Positions 8,424 through 18,015 of a stretch of DNA of 64,000 bases are shown here, piece by piece. Below the pieces are notes generated by a model. It was given only the letters and a program-made list of their open reading frames with translations, had not been told where the DNA came from and did no database searches. The first letter of the stretch is position 1, and every line of letters begins with the position of its first letter. Location of the stretch: assembly GCF_029892485.1 (NCBI RefSeq), contig NZ_JARXVG010000011.1, positions 184,400 through 248,399 of the forward strand. Direction: 5' to 3'. Made by a program: the position numbers and the translations under genes. Origin of the DNA: Variovorax boronicumulans. GTDB taxonomy: Bacteria > Pseudomonadota > Gammaproteobacteria > Burkholderiales > Burkholderiaceae_C.

Positions 8424-8750
8424 TCAGCCCGGCTGCGCGATCTTCGCCAGCGCGTCGGCGATGGACTGGCTGTCTTCCGGCCGCACGAGCTTGGCGACTT
8501 CCTTGCCATCGCGCATGAACACCAGCGTGGGCCAGAGCCGCACGTTGAACGAGCGACCAAGCGGACGGCCGCTGCCGTCTTCGACCTTGATGCGCGGGAT
8601 GTCCGGGTATTGCGCGAAGGCTTCGGCAATGTTCGGTTGCGCGGCCTTGCAGATGCCGCACCAGTTGGTGCCGAACTCGACCACGGCGGGGCCCGTGCGC
8701 GCGTCGATCTCGGCGCGGTCGGGTTGTTCTGTCTTGTATTCGGAGGTCAT
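8424..8750 (-). CDS. thioredoxin-family protein
   Basis: A 108-aa single thioredoxin domain with active site WCGIC (C31, C34) and the cis-proline in LWPTLVFM (P75). No signal peptide, so cytoplasmic. The residues between the cysteines (GI rather than GP) and its short length fit the divergent thioredoxin-like proteins common in Burkholderiales rather than TrxA. It probably acts as a disulfide reductase with an unknown partner. Convergent with the AraC gene 20 bases away; the HAD gene is 60 bases upstream on the same strand. Confidence 0.88.
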   Translation of the reverse strand: MTSEYKTEQPDRAEIDARTGPAVVEFGTNWCGICKAAQPNIAEAFAQYPDIPRIKVEDGSGRPLGRSFNVRLWPTLVFMRDGKEVAKLVRPEDSQSIADALAKIAQPG

Positions 8751-8809
8751 GGGCTGTGGTTCCTGTATTCCTGCGACTTGGAATCGATGCCGTTCATTCC
8801 ACCAGAAAC

Positions 8810-9502
8810 TCAGGCCGCCTGCAGGCGATAACCCGATAGCAACGCAGGCAGTTCGGTCATGTCGCTGAACACCTTCACCGCGCCCACGCTCAGCAACGGC
8901 CCGGGGCCGCTGTGACCCGATTCGCCCGTGCTGTAGCCGAACACCGTCGCACCCGCAGCCACGCCGGCCATCGCGCCGGTGACCGTGTCCTCGACGACGG
9001 CGCAGCGCTTGGGGTCGACGCCGAGCGCTTCGGCGGCGGCGAGGTACACGTCCGGATGCGGCTTGGAGCGCGGCATTTCGTGGCCGCTGAAGATGCGACC
9101 TTCGAAGCAGTCAAGCAGGCCGACCTTGGCCAGCTGCAGCTCGACCTTGTGACGGTCGGCGCCCGAGGCGCAGGCGATGCGGCCCTTGAGCATCGTGTGG
9201 ATCCGGCGGATGGCCGCGGGGGCGTTGGGGATTGCGGTGAGGTCGCGTTCGAGTGCTTCGTTGCGGCGGGCCCTGAAGAGCTTGAGCCACTCGTCGGTGA
9301 TCTTCACGCCGGTCTTGGCTTCGATCAGCGGGGCTTCGTCCTTCACGGCCTTGCCTGTGAAGGTGTTCATCGACTCTTGGGTGGTGAGGTGCCAGCCGAG
9401 CTCGCCGAGCATCTCGGCGAGCACACGGTTGGTGATGGGTTCTGAGTCGACGAGGACGCCGTCGCAGTCGAAGAGGACGGCGGCGAAAGGAAATGGGGTC
9501 AT
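8810..9502 (-). CDS. HAD-superfamily phosphatase, beta-phosphoglucomutase-like
   Basis: A 230-aa subfamily IA HAD hydrolase. Motif I is LFDCDGVLVDSEP (nucleophile D12, acid/base D14), motif II is CASGAD, motif III the lysine of RSKPHPD, motif IV VVEDTVTGAMAG. The helical cap has the GKAVKDEAPL region seen in sugar-phosphate phosphatases and phosphoglucomutase relatives. Substrate unknown; a phosphosugar or small phosphoester is likely. Start at 9502 is preferred because the family begins just before the DCDG strand; an in-frame ATG at 9532 would add ten residues and cannot be excluded, since neither has a strong ribosome-binding site. Confidence 0.85.
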   Translation of the reverse strand: MTPFPFAAVLFDCDGVLVDSEPITNRVLAEMLGELGWHLTTQESMNTFTGKAVKDEAPLIEAKTGVKITDEWLKLFRARRNEALERDLTAIPNAPAAIRRIHTMLKGRIACASGADRHKVELQLAKVGLLDCFEGRIFSGHEMPRSKPHPDVYLAAAEALGVDPKRCAVVEDTVTGAMAGVAAGATVFGYSTGESGHSGPGPLLSVGAVKVFSDMTELPALLSGYRLQAA

Positions 9503-9556
9503 TGCGCTGGAGGGATTCGGGGGAGTCCCCATGGTAGCAACGCCCCCCCGTCGCAC

Positions 9557-11443
<1,887 letters not shown>

Positions 11444-11539
11444 GCGGGGGCACTCCTTGTTGAGGGAAAGGGTGCTCCGCAATCGCTCGGTGGACTTGGG
11501 GCCGTCACGGAAGGTGGGTGACGGGACCTGGGTCAGGGA

Positions 11540-11634
11540 GTGCAGCTCTTCTTACGCCGGTATGACCCGGATCAAGTTCGCGGGTCGGCAGCTTTGCCAT
11601 CTCAGCACACCACGTGTGTGCACCCCGGAGCGGG
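11540..11634 (-). promoter_or_regulatory. TPP riboswitch (THI box) upstream of thiC
   Basis: Read on the minus strand the leader has the conserved aptamer parts in order: GGGGTGC, GCTGAGATGGC, ACCCGCGAACTTGATC, GGGTCATACCGGCGTAAG. P1 can close between GCTC (11631-11628) and GAGC (11548-11545). About 100 bases separate it from the thiC start. TPP binding is known to repress downstream expression; in proteobacteria this is often by hiding the ribosome-binding site. I see no U-tract, so translational control is the likelier mode. Confidence 0.96.
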
Positions 11635-11673
11635 GCTGATTGTGCGAGCCCCGGCCGGGCGCGTCAACCCGCG

Positions 11674-12105
11674 TCAGGCCACGGGGTGCTGCAGATCACC
11701 TTCCAGGTAGTACCAGCGTTCGCCCTCGCGCACGAAGCGGCTGCGCTCGTGCAGGCGGGTGGCGGTGCCCGTGCTGCTGCGCTGGCGGGCGACGAACTCG
11801 ACCTCGGCGTGGTCGGCATCGAGCACCGAGCGCGAGCGGATGTCCAGCCCCAGCCACTTGACGCCAGGCTCGAATTCGATGGAGGCCGGCCGCTTGGACG
11901 CGTGCCAGGTCGCCAGCAGGTACTCGGCGCGCTGCAGCACGAAGGCCGAATAGCGCGAGCGCATCAGCGATTCGGCGTCGGGGGCGGGCGTGTTCTCGAA
12001 ATCGTCGAGATAGCGGCCACAGCACAGGGCGTAGCCGATGGGCTTGTCGCGGCGGTCGGTGCGGCCGCAGGGGCAAGGTCCGGTGGTGGGGTCGATGGCG
12101 CTCAT
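11674..12105 (-). CDS. YchJ-like protein with SEC-C-type zinc motif
   Basis: A 143-aa protein with an N-terminal cysteine cluster (CPCG at 11-14 and CC at 28-29), as in the UPF0225/YchJ family, where SEC-C-like cysteines bind zinc. The following NTF2-like part has ESLMRSRYSAFVLQ, the W-H-A-S-K-R-P element and a C-terminal HERSRFVREGERWYYLEGD. Function in other bacteria is not established. The start MSAIDPTTG is chosen because the cysteine motif should lie close to the N terminus; earlier in-frame codons encode low-complexity sequence. Divergent from a LuxR-type regulator. Confidence 0.85.
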   Translation of the reverse strand: MSAIDPTTGPCPCGRTDRRDKPIGYALCCGRYLDDFENTPAPDAESLMRSRYSAFVLQRAEYLLATWHASKRPASIEFEPGVKWLGLDIRSRSVLDADHAEVEFVARQRSSTGTATRLHERSRFVREGERWYYLEGDLQHPVA

Positions 12106-12247
12106 GAAGACCGCTATTGGAACACCTCGGGGCGATCCCTCCGATGGGGCAACCCCGGAGCCGGGCCGAGCAGCTTGCGGCCATGTCGTCCTGCAGCCTC
12201 GCGCGCGCGGGCTCGCACCCGGGACATCCACCCTTGGCGCGCCGCTT

Positions 12248-12260
12248 GCTAGACGCTAGC
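12248..12260. promoter_or_regulatory. short palindrome upstream of LuxR-type gene
   Basis: GCTAG-ACG-CTAGC is a perfect 5-bp inverted repeat with a 3-base spacer, centred 43 bases before the regulator start. It is the only dyad I see in the 191-base gap between the YchJ-like gene and the regulator. It could be an autoregulatory site, but it does not match a canonical lux box. Confidence 0.3.
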
Positions 12261-12296
12261 CTTACCCCGGAACACGACAACAAGAGCGAGGCAGCG

Positions 12297-13031
12297 ATGT
12301 ACCTGACAGGCTCCGAACAGCAGGCGCTGCGCGGCGTTTTCACGCTGCTGGCGCAAGAGCGCGGCGAAAGCGACGTCCGCGAACGCCTGGGCTGGGCGTT
12401 GCTCGACCTGCTGCATGCGGACCAGTTCGCCTCCTTCGTGTGGAACGCCGAGAGCGGCGGCTTCGACGGCCGCGTGGCGCTCAACATGGACCCCGCCAAC
12501 CTCGACCGCTACGGCGAATGGCACCAGCACCACGACCCGATCACCTTCGTGCTGCAGTCGCACCGCCGCGCCACGCGCGTGACCGACGTGATGCCGCAAC
12601 GCGAGCTGATGCGCACGGAATTCTTTACCGATTTCCTCTCCCGCGACGGCCTGCACTGGGGCATGAACCTGCATGCCTTCGAGGGCCAGCGCGCGCTGGG
12701 CGACCTGCGCATCTGGCGGCGCAAGGGGCGCGGCGATTTCGGGGACCACGAAAAGGCGCTGCTCGACCTGATCGAGCCCGCGTTCATCGGCGCGCTGCAG
12801 CGTGCGCAGCGTACGGCGGCCGCGGTGCCGATGCCTGCCGAGACTGCATGGAATTCCCTGAGCGCACGCGAGCAGGAAGTCGCACGCGCCGTGTGCGAAG
12901 GCCTGACCGACAAGGAGATCGCGCGGTGCATGGCGGTGAGCGTGCCAACGGTGCGCACCTACCTGCGGCGCATCTTCGACAAGCTCGGCATCGAGCGCCG
13001 GTCGGCGCTGGCCGGCCTCGCCATGCGCTGA
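12297..13031 (+). CDS. LuxR-type transcriptional regulator
   Basis: A 244-aa protein with a C-terminal GerE/LuxR HTH at about 178-240 (LSAREQEVARAVCEGLTDKE, then IARCMAVSVPTVRTYLRRIF). The N-terminal 170 residues form a GAF/autoinducer-like sensory domain with WHQHHDP, which keeps the D-P pair of LuxR-type domains but not the full set of acyl-homoserine-lactone contact residues. No luxI-type synthase is nearby, so this is probably an orphan regulator with an unknown signal. The ATG at 12297 follows a GAGCGAGG site. Convergent with the amidase gene through a REP-like hairpin. Confidence 0.82.
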   Translation: MYLTGSEQQALRGVFTLLAQERGESDVRERLGWALLDLLHADQFASFVWNAESGGFDGRVALNMDPANLDRYGEWHQHHDPITFVLQSHRRATRVTDVMPQRELMRTEFFTDFLSRDGLHWGMNLHAFEGQRALGDLRIWRRKGRGDFGDHEKALLDLIEPAFIGALQRAQRTAAAVPMPAETAWNSLSAREQEVARAVCEGLTDKEIARCMAVSVPTVRTYLRRIFDKLGIERRSALAGLAMR

Positions 13032-13058
13032 CGCAGATTCACGATCCAGAACCACAGC

Positions 13059-13116
13059 CGTTCGGGCTGAGCTTGTCGAAGCCTTGCGCGGCGCTTCGAC
13101 AAGCTCAGCGTGAACG
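13059..13116. repeat. REP-like palindrome between convergent genes; possible terminator
   Basis: GTTCGGGCTGAGCTTGTCG, AAGC, a short GCGCGG loop, then GCTTCGACAAGCTCAG and CGTGAAC form a near-perfect hairpin with arms of over 20 bases. The arm GGCTGAGCTTGTCGAAG is one I recall as a dispersed intergenic repeat of Burkholderiales. A T-rich run (CTTTTATTTTTC) follows on the plus side, so it could terminate the LuxR-type gene. Confidence 0.8.
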
Positions 13117-13163
13117 CTCTTTTATTTTTCAAGCGCCATTCGGCACGACGCGGCGGAAGCGCC

Positions 13164-14669
13164 CTACTTCGTGGGTGCCGGCAAACGTCCCAGCACGCCT
13201 TCCACCGCCATGCCTACAGCAAGCAGCTTGCGGTCGCTGCCTGCCGGACCGTCGAGCTCCAGCCCGATCGGCAGCCCACTTGTCGCACCCAGACCCGAAG
13301 GCAACTGCACGCCCGGAATGCCGGCGTTGCTGCCAGGGTCGGTGTTCTGGATCAGCGCGCCGAAATTCTCGGGGCTGCTGGCCTCGGGCGCGGCAGCCAA
13401 CGCCACGCGTGGCACGGTCGGGAACACGAGCGCATCGAGCTTGTTCTTCGCGAAGGTGTCGCGGTAGAGCTTCTGCAACGCAGGGCGTGCGACGCGCATC
13501 GCGTTGTCGTAGGCGGGCTTCGCATCGACCGAGCCGTTCGGCGCGGGGAGCTTGCGCGGGATCACGAAGGCCTCGAAGGTGCCCTTGACGTCGGGGCTCG
13601 CGATGCCGGCCGTGAGTTGCGTGATGTCAATGCCGGCGCGGTACTTCGCGAGGTAGGCCACCATGTCGTCGTGCGCCTCGTAGAGCGCGACCGGGAAGCC
13701 GATGGCGCCGTTGAGCTCCATGAGCTTGGGCATCTCCACATCCACCAGCGTGACGCCGGCAGCGCGCAGCTTGGCAAGCGCGGCATCGGTGGCGGCACGC
13801 GTGTCCGCATCGAGGTTTGCATGGAAGGCCGGCACCACGCCGAGCCGCACGCGCTTCAGGTCAGCAGGCTTCAACGGCGCGCCGCCCGCGATCACGCGGT
13901 CGATCAGCGCGACATCGGCCATCGACTGCGCCATCGGGCCCGCGGTGTCACGGGTGTGCGAGATCGGCGCGATGCCCTGCTGCGAGTAGCGCCCCATGCT
14001 CGGACGCAGCGACGCGCAGCCATTGAACGCACAGGGAATGCGCACCGAGCCGCCCGTGTCCGTGCCCAGCGCCGCCGGCGCCATGCGCGCACCGAGCGCC
14101 GCGCCGTTGCCCGACGACGATCCGCCCGCGATGCGGCTCGCGTCGTAGGCGTTGCGCACGCCGACCTCGGGGCCGGTCTGGAATGCGGGGTTGTAGCCCG
14201 TGACGCCGAAGGCCAGCTCGTGCATGTTCGTCTTGCCGAGGATGACGGCACCGGCGGCGCGCAGCTTCGCGACCACCGGCGCATCGGCCGCGGGCACGAA
14301 GCCCTTGAGCGCGGGCGAACCGGCCGTGGCGGGCAGGCCCTGCACCTGGATGTTGTCCTTGATGACCACCGGCAGGCCGGCCAGCGGCTTGCAAGTGCCG
14401 CCGCGCTTTCGCTGTGCATCGGCGGCGCGTGCGGCCTTCAGCGCGCCGGGCTCGTCGAGTGTGATGAAGGCGTTGAGGTTCGCCTTCGCCCTGGCCTGCG
14501 CGAGGTAGGCCGAGACCAGCTGTTCGCTGGTCACCGTGCCGGCGCAGAGTTGCTGCACGGCTTCGCTTGCGGTCAGCGTGGCGATGTCGACAGCGGCGAG
14601 CTGCGCCTGGGCGGATGCACCGAGGCACAACAGCGCCGCAGCGAAGGAAACGGGTTTGAAGATGGACAT
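13164..14669 (-). CDS. secreted amidase-signature hydrolase
   Basis: A 501-aa amidase-signature enzyme with a Sec signal peptide (hydrophobic 6-20, cleavage after AQA near 22), so probably periplasmic. The Ser-cisSer-Lys triad can be read: K104 in VVIKDNIQ, cis-Ser S184 in GGSSSGNG and nucleophile S208 in GTDTGGSVRIPC, with the canonical 24-residue spacing. It hydrolyses carboxamides to acid plus ammonia; the substrate is unknown. The start MSIFKPVS is preferred because a GGAGGT site precedes it and it leads directly into the signal peptide. Last gene of a long minus-strand run, 88 bases after the phosphoesterase, so it may have its own promoter. Confidence 0.9.
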   Translation of the reverse strand: MSIFKPVSFAAALLCLGASAQAQLAAVDIATLTASEAVQQLCAGTVTSEQLVSAYLAQARAKANLNAFITLDEPGALKAARAADAQRKRGGTCKPLAGLPVVIKDNIQVQGLPATAGSPALKGFVPAADAPVVAKLRAAGAVILGKTNMHELAFGVTGYNPAFQTGPEVGVRNAYDASRIAGGSSSGNGAALGARMAPAALGTDTGGSVRIPCAFNGCASLRPSMGRYSQQGIAPISHTRDTAGPMAQSMADVALIDRVIAGGAPLKPADLKRVRLGVVPAFHANLDADTRAATDAALAKLRAAGVTLVDVEMPKLMELNGAIGFPVALYEAHDDMVAYLAKYRAGIDITQLTAGIASPDVKGTFEAFVIPRKLPAPNGSVDAKPAYDNAMRVARPALQKLYRDTFAKNKLDALVFPTVPRVALAAAPEASSPENFGALIQNTDPGSNAGIPGVQLPSGLGATSGLPIGLELDGPAGSDRKLLAVGMAVEGVLGRLPAPTK

Positions 14670-14757
14670 GGCAAAGACCTCCGACGAAGAGATCGCCATG
14701 CTGCGCCGCATGCGCCGTCCTGTCTGTCATCGAAACCGATGACACCGAATGAAGGCA

Positions 14758-15594
14758 CTACTGGAACATCACCCACTCGGGCCGCATGTTGAAACGCACC
14801 GGCAGGATGCTTACGCCCAGCCCGCTCGTCACGTACATGCGCTTGCCCTTGTGTGCAATCCAACCGTAAGCCCACTCGCGCGGCGCACGGCCGGGCACCA
14901 CCAGCGCGCCGTAGCCAGGCACGCTGATCTGTCCGCCATGCGTGTGCGAAGCAACCACCAGCCCCTGCGTGCGGGGCATGGTCGCGAAGCTGAAGGGGTC
15001 GTGCATCATGACCAGTGTGCCGGCGCCCTTGGGCACGCCGGCCAGCGCCTTGTCGGGTTCCGAGTGGCCGGTCGAGTCGTCCCCGATTCCGACGACCCAG
15101 ATGTCATGCCCCGGCAAGCGCACCGAAGCGTTTTCCAGCACGTGGATGCCGTGCGCGGACAAGGCCTTGGCGGTGCGCGCTCCGTCGTGCCACCAGTCAT
15201 GGTTGCCGAGCACTGCGTACACGCCCTGGGGCGCCTTCAGGCGACCGAGCACGGCAGCCATGTCCTCGATGGAAAACGCCTCGTCGTCGCCCGAACCCGC
15301 GAGGAAGTCGCCGGGCAGCAGGATCACGTCGGGCTGCGCTGCGTTGATCTTGTCGACGATGCGCGCGGCGCGGTCCGCGCTGGTGACCCGCCACAGGGAG
15401 CGCGTGGTGAGGTGCCAGTCGCCGGCCATCGCCACCTTGAGGCCGGCCGGCGCCTGCCACTGCGGTGAACTCAATGGTTCGAGGCGCGCCGCGACCCAGC
15501 GCGGCTCGATGACGACCGTCCACACAGCCAGCGCCAGGAGCAACGCCGCCGTGGCGATGCGGATCACCGGCAGCCGGCGGCGCGAGACGCTCAC
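14758..15594 (-). CDS. membrane-anchored metallophosphoesterase
   Basis: A 278-aa calcineurin-like phosphoesterase with an N-terminal anchor (12-29) preceded by basic residues. The dinuclear-metal motifs appear in order: GDWH (D59, H61), LLPGDFLAG, GNHDWWH, a histidine in MMHDPFSF, and SHTHGGQ. This resembles the YkuE/YaeI type, some members of which hydrolyse UDP-2,3-diacylglucosamine or phospholipids; the substrate here is unknown. It overlaps the acyl-CoA dehydrogenase stop by four bases (ATGA), so the two are translationally coupled although no functional link is obvious. Confidence 0.88.
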   Translation of the reverse strand: MSVSRRRLPVIRIATAALLLALAVWTVVIEPRWVAARLEPLSSPQWQAPAGLKVAMAGDWHLTTRSLWRVTSADRAARIVDKINAAQPDVILLPGDFLAGSGDDEAFSIEDMAAVLGRLKAPQGVYAVLGNHDWWHDGARTAKALSAHGIHVLENASVRLPGHDIWVVGIGDDSTGHSEPDKALAGVPKGAGTLVMMHDPFSFATMPRTQGLVVASHTHGGQISVPGYGALVVPGRAPREWAYGWIAHKGKRMYVTSGLGVSILPVRFNMRPEWVMFQ

Positions 15595-16721
15595 GCCAGC
15601 GCGCGCTGGATCAGCAGTTTCTGGATGTCCGACGTGCCTTCATAGATCTGGCACACCCGCACGTCGCGGTAGATGCGTTCGAGCGGAAAGTCATTCACGT
15701 AGCCATAGCCGCCCAGAGTCTGGATGGCAGCGCTGCACACACGCTCGGCCATCTCGCTCGCGAAGAGCTTGGCCATGGCGGCTTCCTTCAGGCACGGCAG
15801 GCCCGCATCGCGCAGGCTCGCGGCATGCCAGATGAGTTGGCGTGCCGCTTCGATCTGCGTCGCACATTCGGCAAGGCGAAAGCCCACCGCCTGCTGGTCG
15901 AAGATCGAGCCGCCGAAGGCCTGGCGCTCCTTGGCGTAGGCCAGCGCCACGTCGAACGCGCTGCGCGCCATGCCCACGCTCTGCGCGGCGATGCCGATGC
16001 GGCCGCCTTCGAGCGCGCCCAGCGCAATCTTGTAGCCCTCGCCTTCGGCACCGATGAGGTTTTCCGCGGGGATGCGGCAGCCGTCGAAGTTGATCTGCGC
16101 GGTGTCGCTGCTGTGCTGGCCGAGCTTGTCTTCCAGGCGGGCGACGCCGTAGCCGGGAGCGTCGGTGGGCACGATGAAGGCGCTCATGCCGCGCTTGCCC
16201 GCGCCCTTGTCGGTCACCGCGATGACGATGGCGACCTGCCCGTTCTTGCCGCTGGTGATGAACTGCTTCACGCCGTCGATCACGTAGCCGTCGCCGTCCT
16301 TGCGCGCGGTGGTGCGCAGGCTCGATGCATCGCTGCCCGCCTGCGGCTCGGTGAGACAGAAGGCGCCGAGCATCTGGCCCTGCGCGAGCGGCTCGAGCCA
16401 TTTCTTCTTCTGCTGCGCGTTGCCGTAGCGCATGAGGATCGCGTTGACCGGGCAGTTGGTCACGCTGATCGCGGTGCTGGTGCCACCGTCGCCGGCCGCG
16501 ATTTCTTCCAGCACCAGCGCGAGCGTGAGGTAGTCCAGGCCCGCGCCGCCGTGCTCCTCGGGCACGCAGATGCCGTAGGCGCCCAGCGCCGCGAGGCCCT
16601 GGTGCGCTTCCTTCGGGAAGCTGTGTTCGCGGTCCCACTTGGGGGCGTTGGGCCAGAGTTCGGCTTGCGAGAAATCGCGCACCGCGTCGCGGATGGCTTC
16701 CTGGTCGGCACTGAGCAGCAT
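15591..16721 (-). CDS. acyl-CoA dehydrogenase, short-chain type
   Basis: A 376-aa acyl-CoA dehydrogenase. It has the signatures AFCLTEPQAGSDASS and FITSGKNG, and the catalytic base E361 in QIYEGTSDIQ, the position used by short- and medium-chain enzymes (unlike the isovaleryl enzyme at 6063-7235). The R-Q-A-F-G motif (ERQAFGGSIFDQQ) is intact. It should oxidise a short straight-chain acyl-CoA such as butyryl-CoA, reducing ETF. An AGGAG site precedes the ATG. It lies 30 bases after cpg2 and downstream of a thiolase, so the run looks like a short beta-oxidation unit with a folate hydrolase inserted. Confidence 0.93.
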   Translation of the reverse strand: MLLSADQEAIRDAVRDFSQAELWPNAPKWDREHSFPKEAHQGLAALGAYGICVPEEHGGAGLDYLTLALVLEEIAAGDGGTSTAISVTNCPVNAILMRYGNAQQKKKWLEPLAQGQMLGAFCLTEPQAGSDASSLRTTARKDGDGYVIDGVKQFITSGKNGQVAIVIAVTDKGAGKRGMSAFIVPTDAPGYGVARLEDKLGQHSSDTAQINFDGCRIPAENLIGAEGEGYKIALGALEGGRIGIAAQSVGMARSAFDVALAYAKERQAFGGSIFDQQAVGFRLAECATQIEAARQLIWHAASLRDAGLPCLKEAAMAKLFASEMAERVCSAAIQTLGGYGYVNDFPLERIYRDVRVCQIYEGTSDIQKLLIQRALA

Positions 16722-16751
16722 GGCTGAGTCTCCTGTCTTTTTTCTTTGTGC

Positions 16752-18002
16752 TTACTTGCCCGCGCCCAGATCCATGACCAGGCGTGCTGCCATGTACAGG
16801 CGGCGCGGAATCGCGCTGATGTCCACGTACTCGGCCTTGTCGCTGTGATAACCGAAGCCCGGCAGACCCAGGCTTTCGATCACCGGCTTGCCCGAGAGCG
16901 CCGCATAGGCCGCATCGGTGCCGCCGCCTGTGCGCTCTTCCACGCCGAGGGTGCCGCCGGCTTCCTTGTAGAAGGCCACGGCCTTGTCGACCAGCTTCTT
17001 GCCGCCTTCGCCCGCATTGAAGGCCGGACGGCCGCGTGTGACCAGCACCTTGACGTCGGCTTCAGGCAGCTTCTTCTGCTGCGCCTTTTCTTCGAGCGTC
17101 TTCATCGCGGCTTCGAAGTCTTCGTTGCGCGCATAGCGCACGTCGGCATTCAGCGTGGCGCTCGCGGGGATGATGTTCGACACGTTGCCGGCCTTGGCGA
17201 TGGTCCAGTTGAAGCGCAGGTGCTTCGCCTTGTCGTCGATGCTCATCGTGCGCAGCACCAGGTCGGACGCCTCGACCAGCGCGTTCACGCCCAGCTCGGG
17301 CGCGGCGCCCGCATGCGAGGCCTTGCCTGTGATGTTGACCTGCACGTAGGCGATGCCCGAGGTGCCGAGCGAGAGCTTCTCGTCGCCCGCACCGGTGGGC
17401 TCGAACGAGAGCACGTAGTCGGCGAGCTTGGCTTCTTCCTGGATCAGGTCGCGCGAGCCGAAGGAACCCTTCTCTTCGTCGGTGTTGAAGAGCACGGTGA
17501 TGGTGCCGTAGTCGCGCACGCCGTAGTCCTTCAAGAGCTTGAGCGTGTGCAGGATGACCGCGTTGCCGCCCTTGTCGTCGGCGATGCCGGGACCGTAGGC
17601 CTTGTCGCCCTCGACCTTGAACGGCGCCTTCGCGAGCGTGCCCTTCAGGTACACGGTGTCCATGTGCGACATCAGCAGCAGGTTCTTGCCGCCACGGCCC
17701 TTGAGCTTGCCGATGATGTTGTCGCCGACCACGATGCCGGCCGACTTGCTGCGCGTGACGGTGAAGCCCAGGTTCTTGAGTTCGCCTTCGAGGTAATTGC
17801 CGGCAGCCGCAATGCCTTCGGCGTCGCCCGTGCCGGTCTCGATGTTGACGAGTTTCTCCAGCGTTTTGATCACGGCGGGCTGCTCGTCGGTGGCGGCCTG
17901 GAACAGCACGTTGTCGCGCTTTTGCGCCCAGCTGGCGGCAGGCGCCAGGAAGGCGGTCGCCATCAAGGCGGCAACGACGGTACGGTGGATGGATGGGTAC
18001 AT
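16752..18002 (-). CDS. cpg2: carboxypeptidase G2 (glutamate carboxypeptidase, glucarpidase)
   Basis: A 416-aa M20 zinc peptidase that removes C-terminal glutamate from folates and analogues such as methotrexate. From memory the mature part is nearly identical to CPG2 of strain RS-16. A signal peptide (1-27, ending SWAQ) directs it to the periplasm. The di-zinc site can be placed one residue after the published numbering: H113, D142 (bridging), E177, E201 and H386, with catalytic E176 in NTDEEKGS. The dimerisation lid follows about residue 215. A CAGGAA site precedes the ATG, 13 bases after the thiolase stop. One residue longer than the RS-16 precursor, all of it in the signal peptide. Confidence 0.97.
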   Translation of the reverse strand: MYPSIHRTVVAALMATAFLAPAASWAQKRDNVLFQAATDEQPAVIKTLEKLVNIETGTGDAEGIAAAGNYLEGELKNLGFTVTRSKSAGIVVGDNIIGKLKGRGGKNLLLMSHMDTVYLKGTLAKAPFKVEGDKAYGPGIADDKGGNAVILHTLKLLKDYGVRDYGTITVLFNTDEEKGSFGSRDLIQEEAKLADYVLSFEPTGAGDEKLSLGTSGIAYVQVNITGKASHAGAAPELGVNALVEASDLVLRTMSIDDKAKHLRFNWTIAKAGNVSNIIPASATLNADVRYARNEDFEAAMKTLEEKAQQKKLPEADVKVLVTRGRPAFNAGEGGKKLVDKAVAFYKEAGGTLGVEERTGGGTDAAYAALSGKPVIESLGLPGFGYHSDKAEYVDISAIPRRLYMAARLVMDLGAGK

Positions 18003-18015
18003 TGAAATTTCCTGC

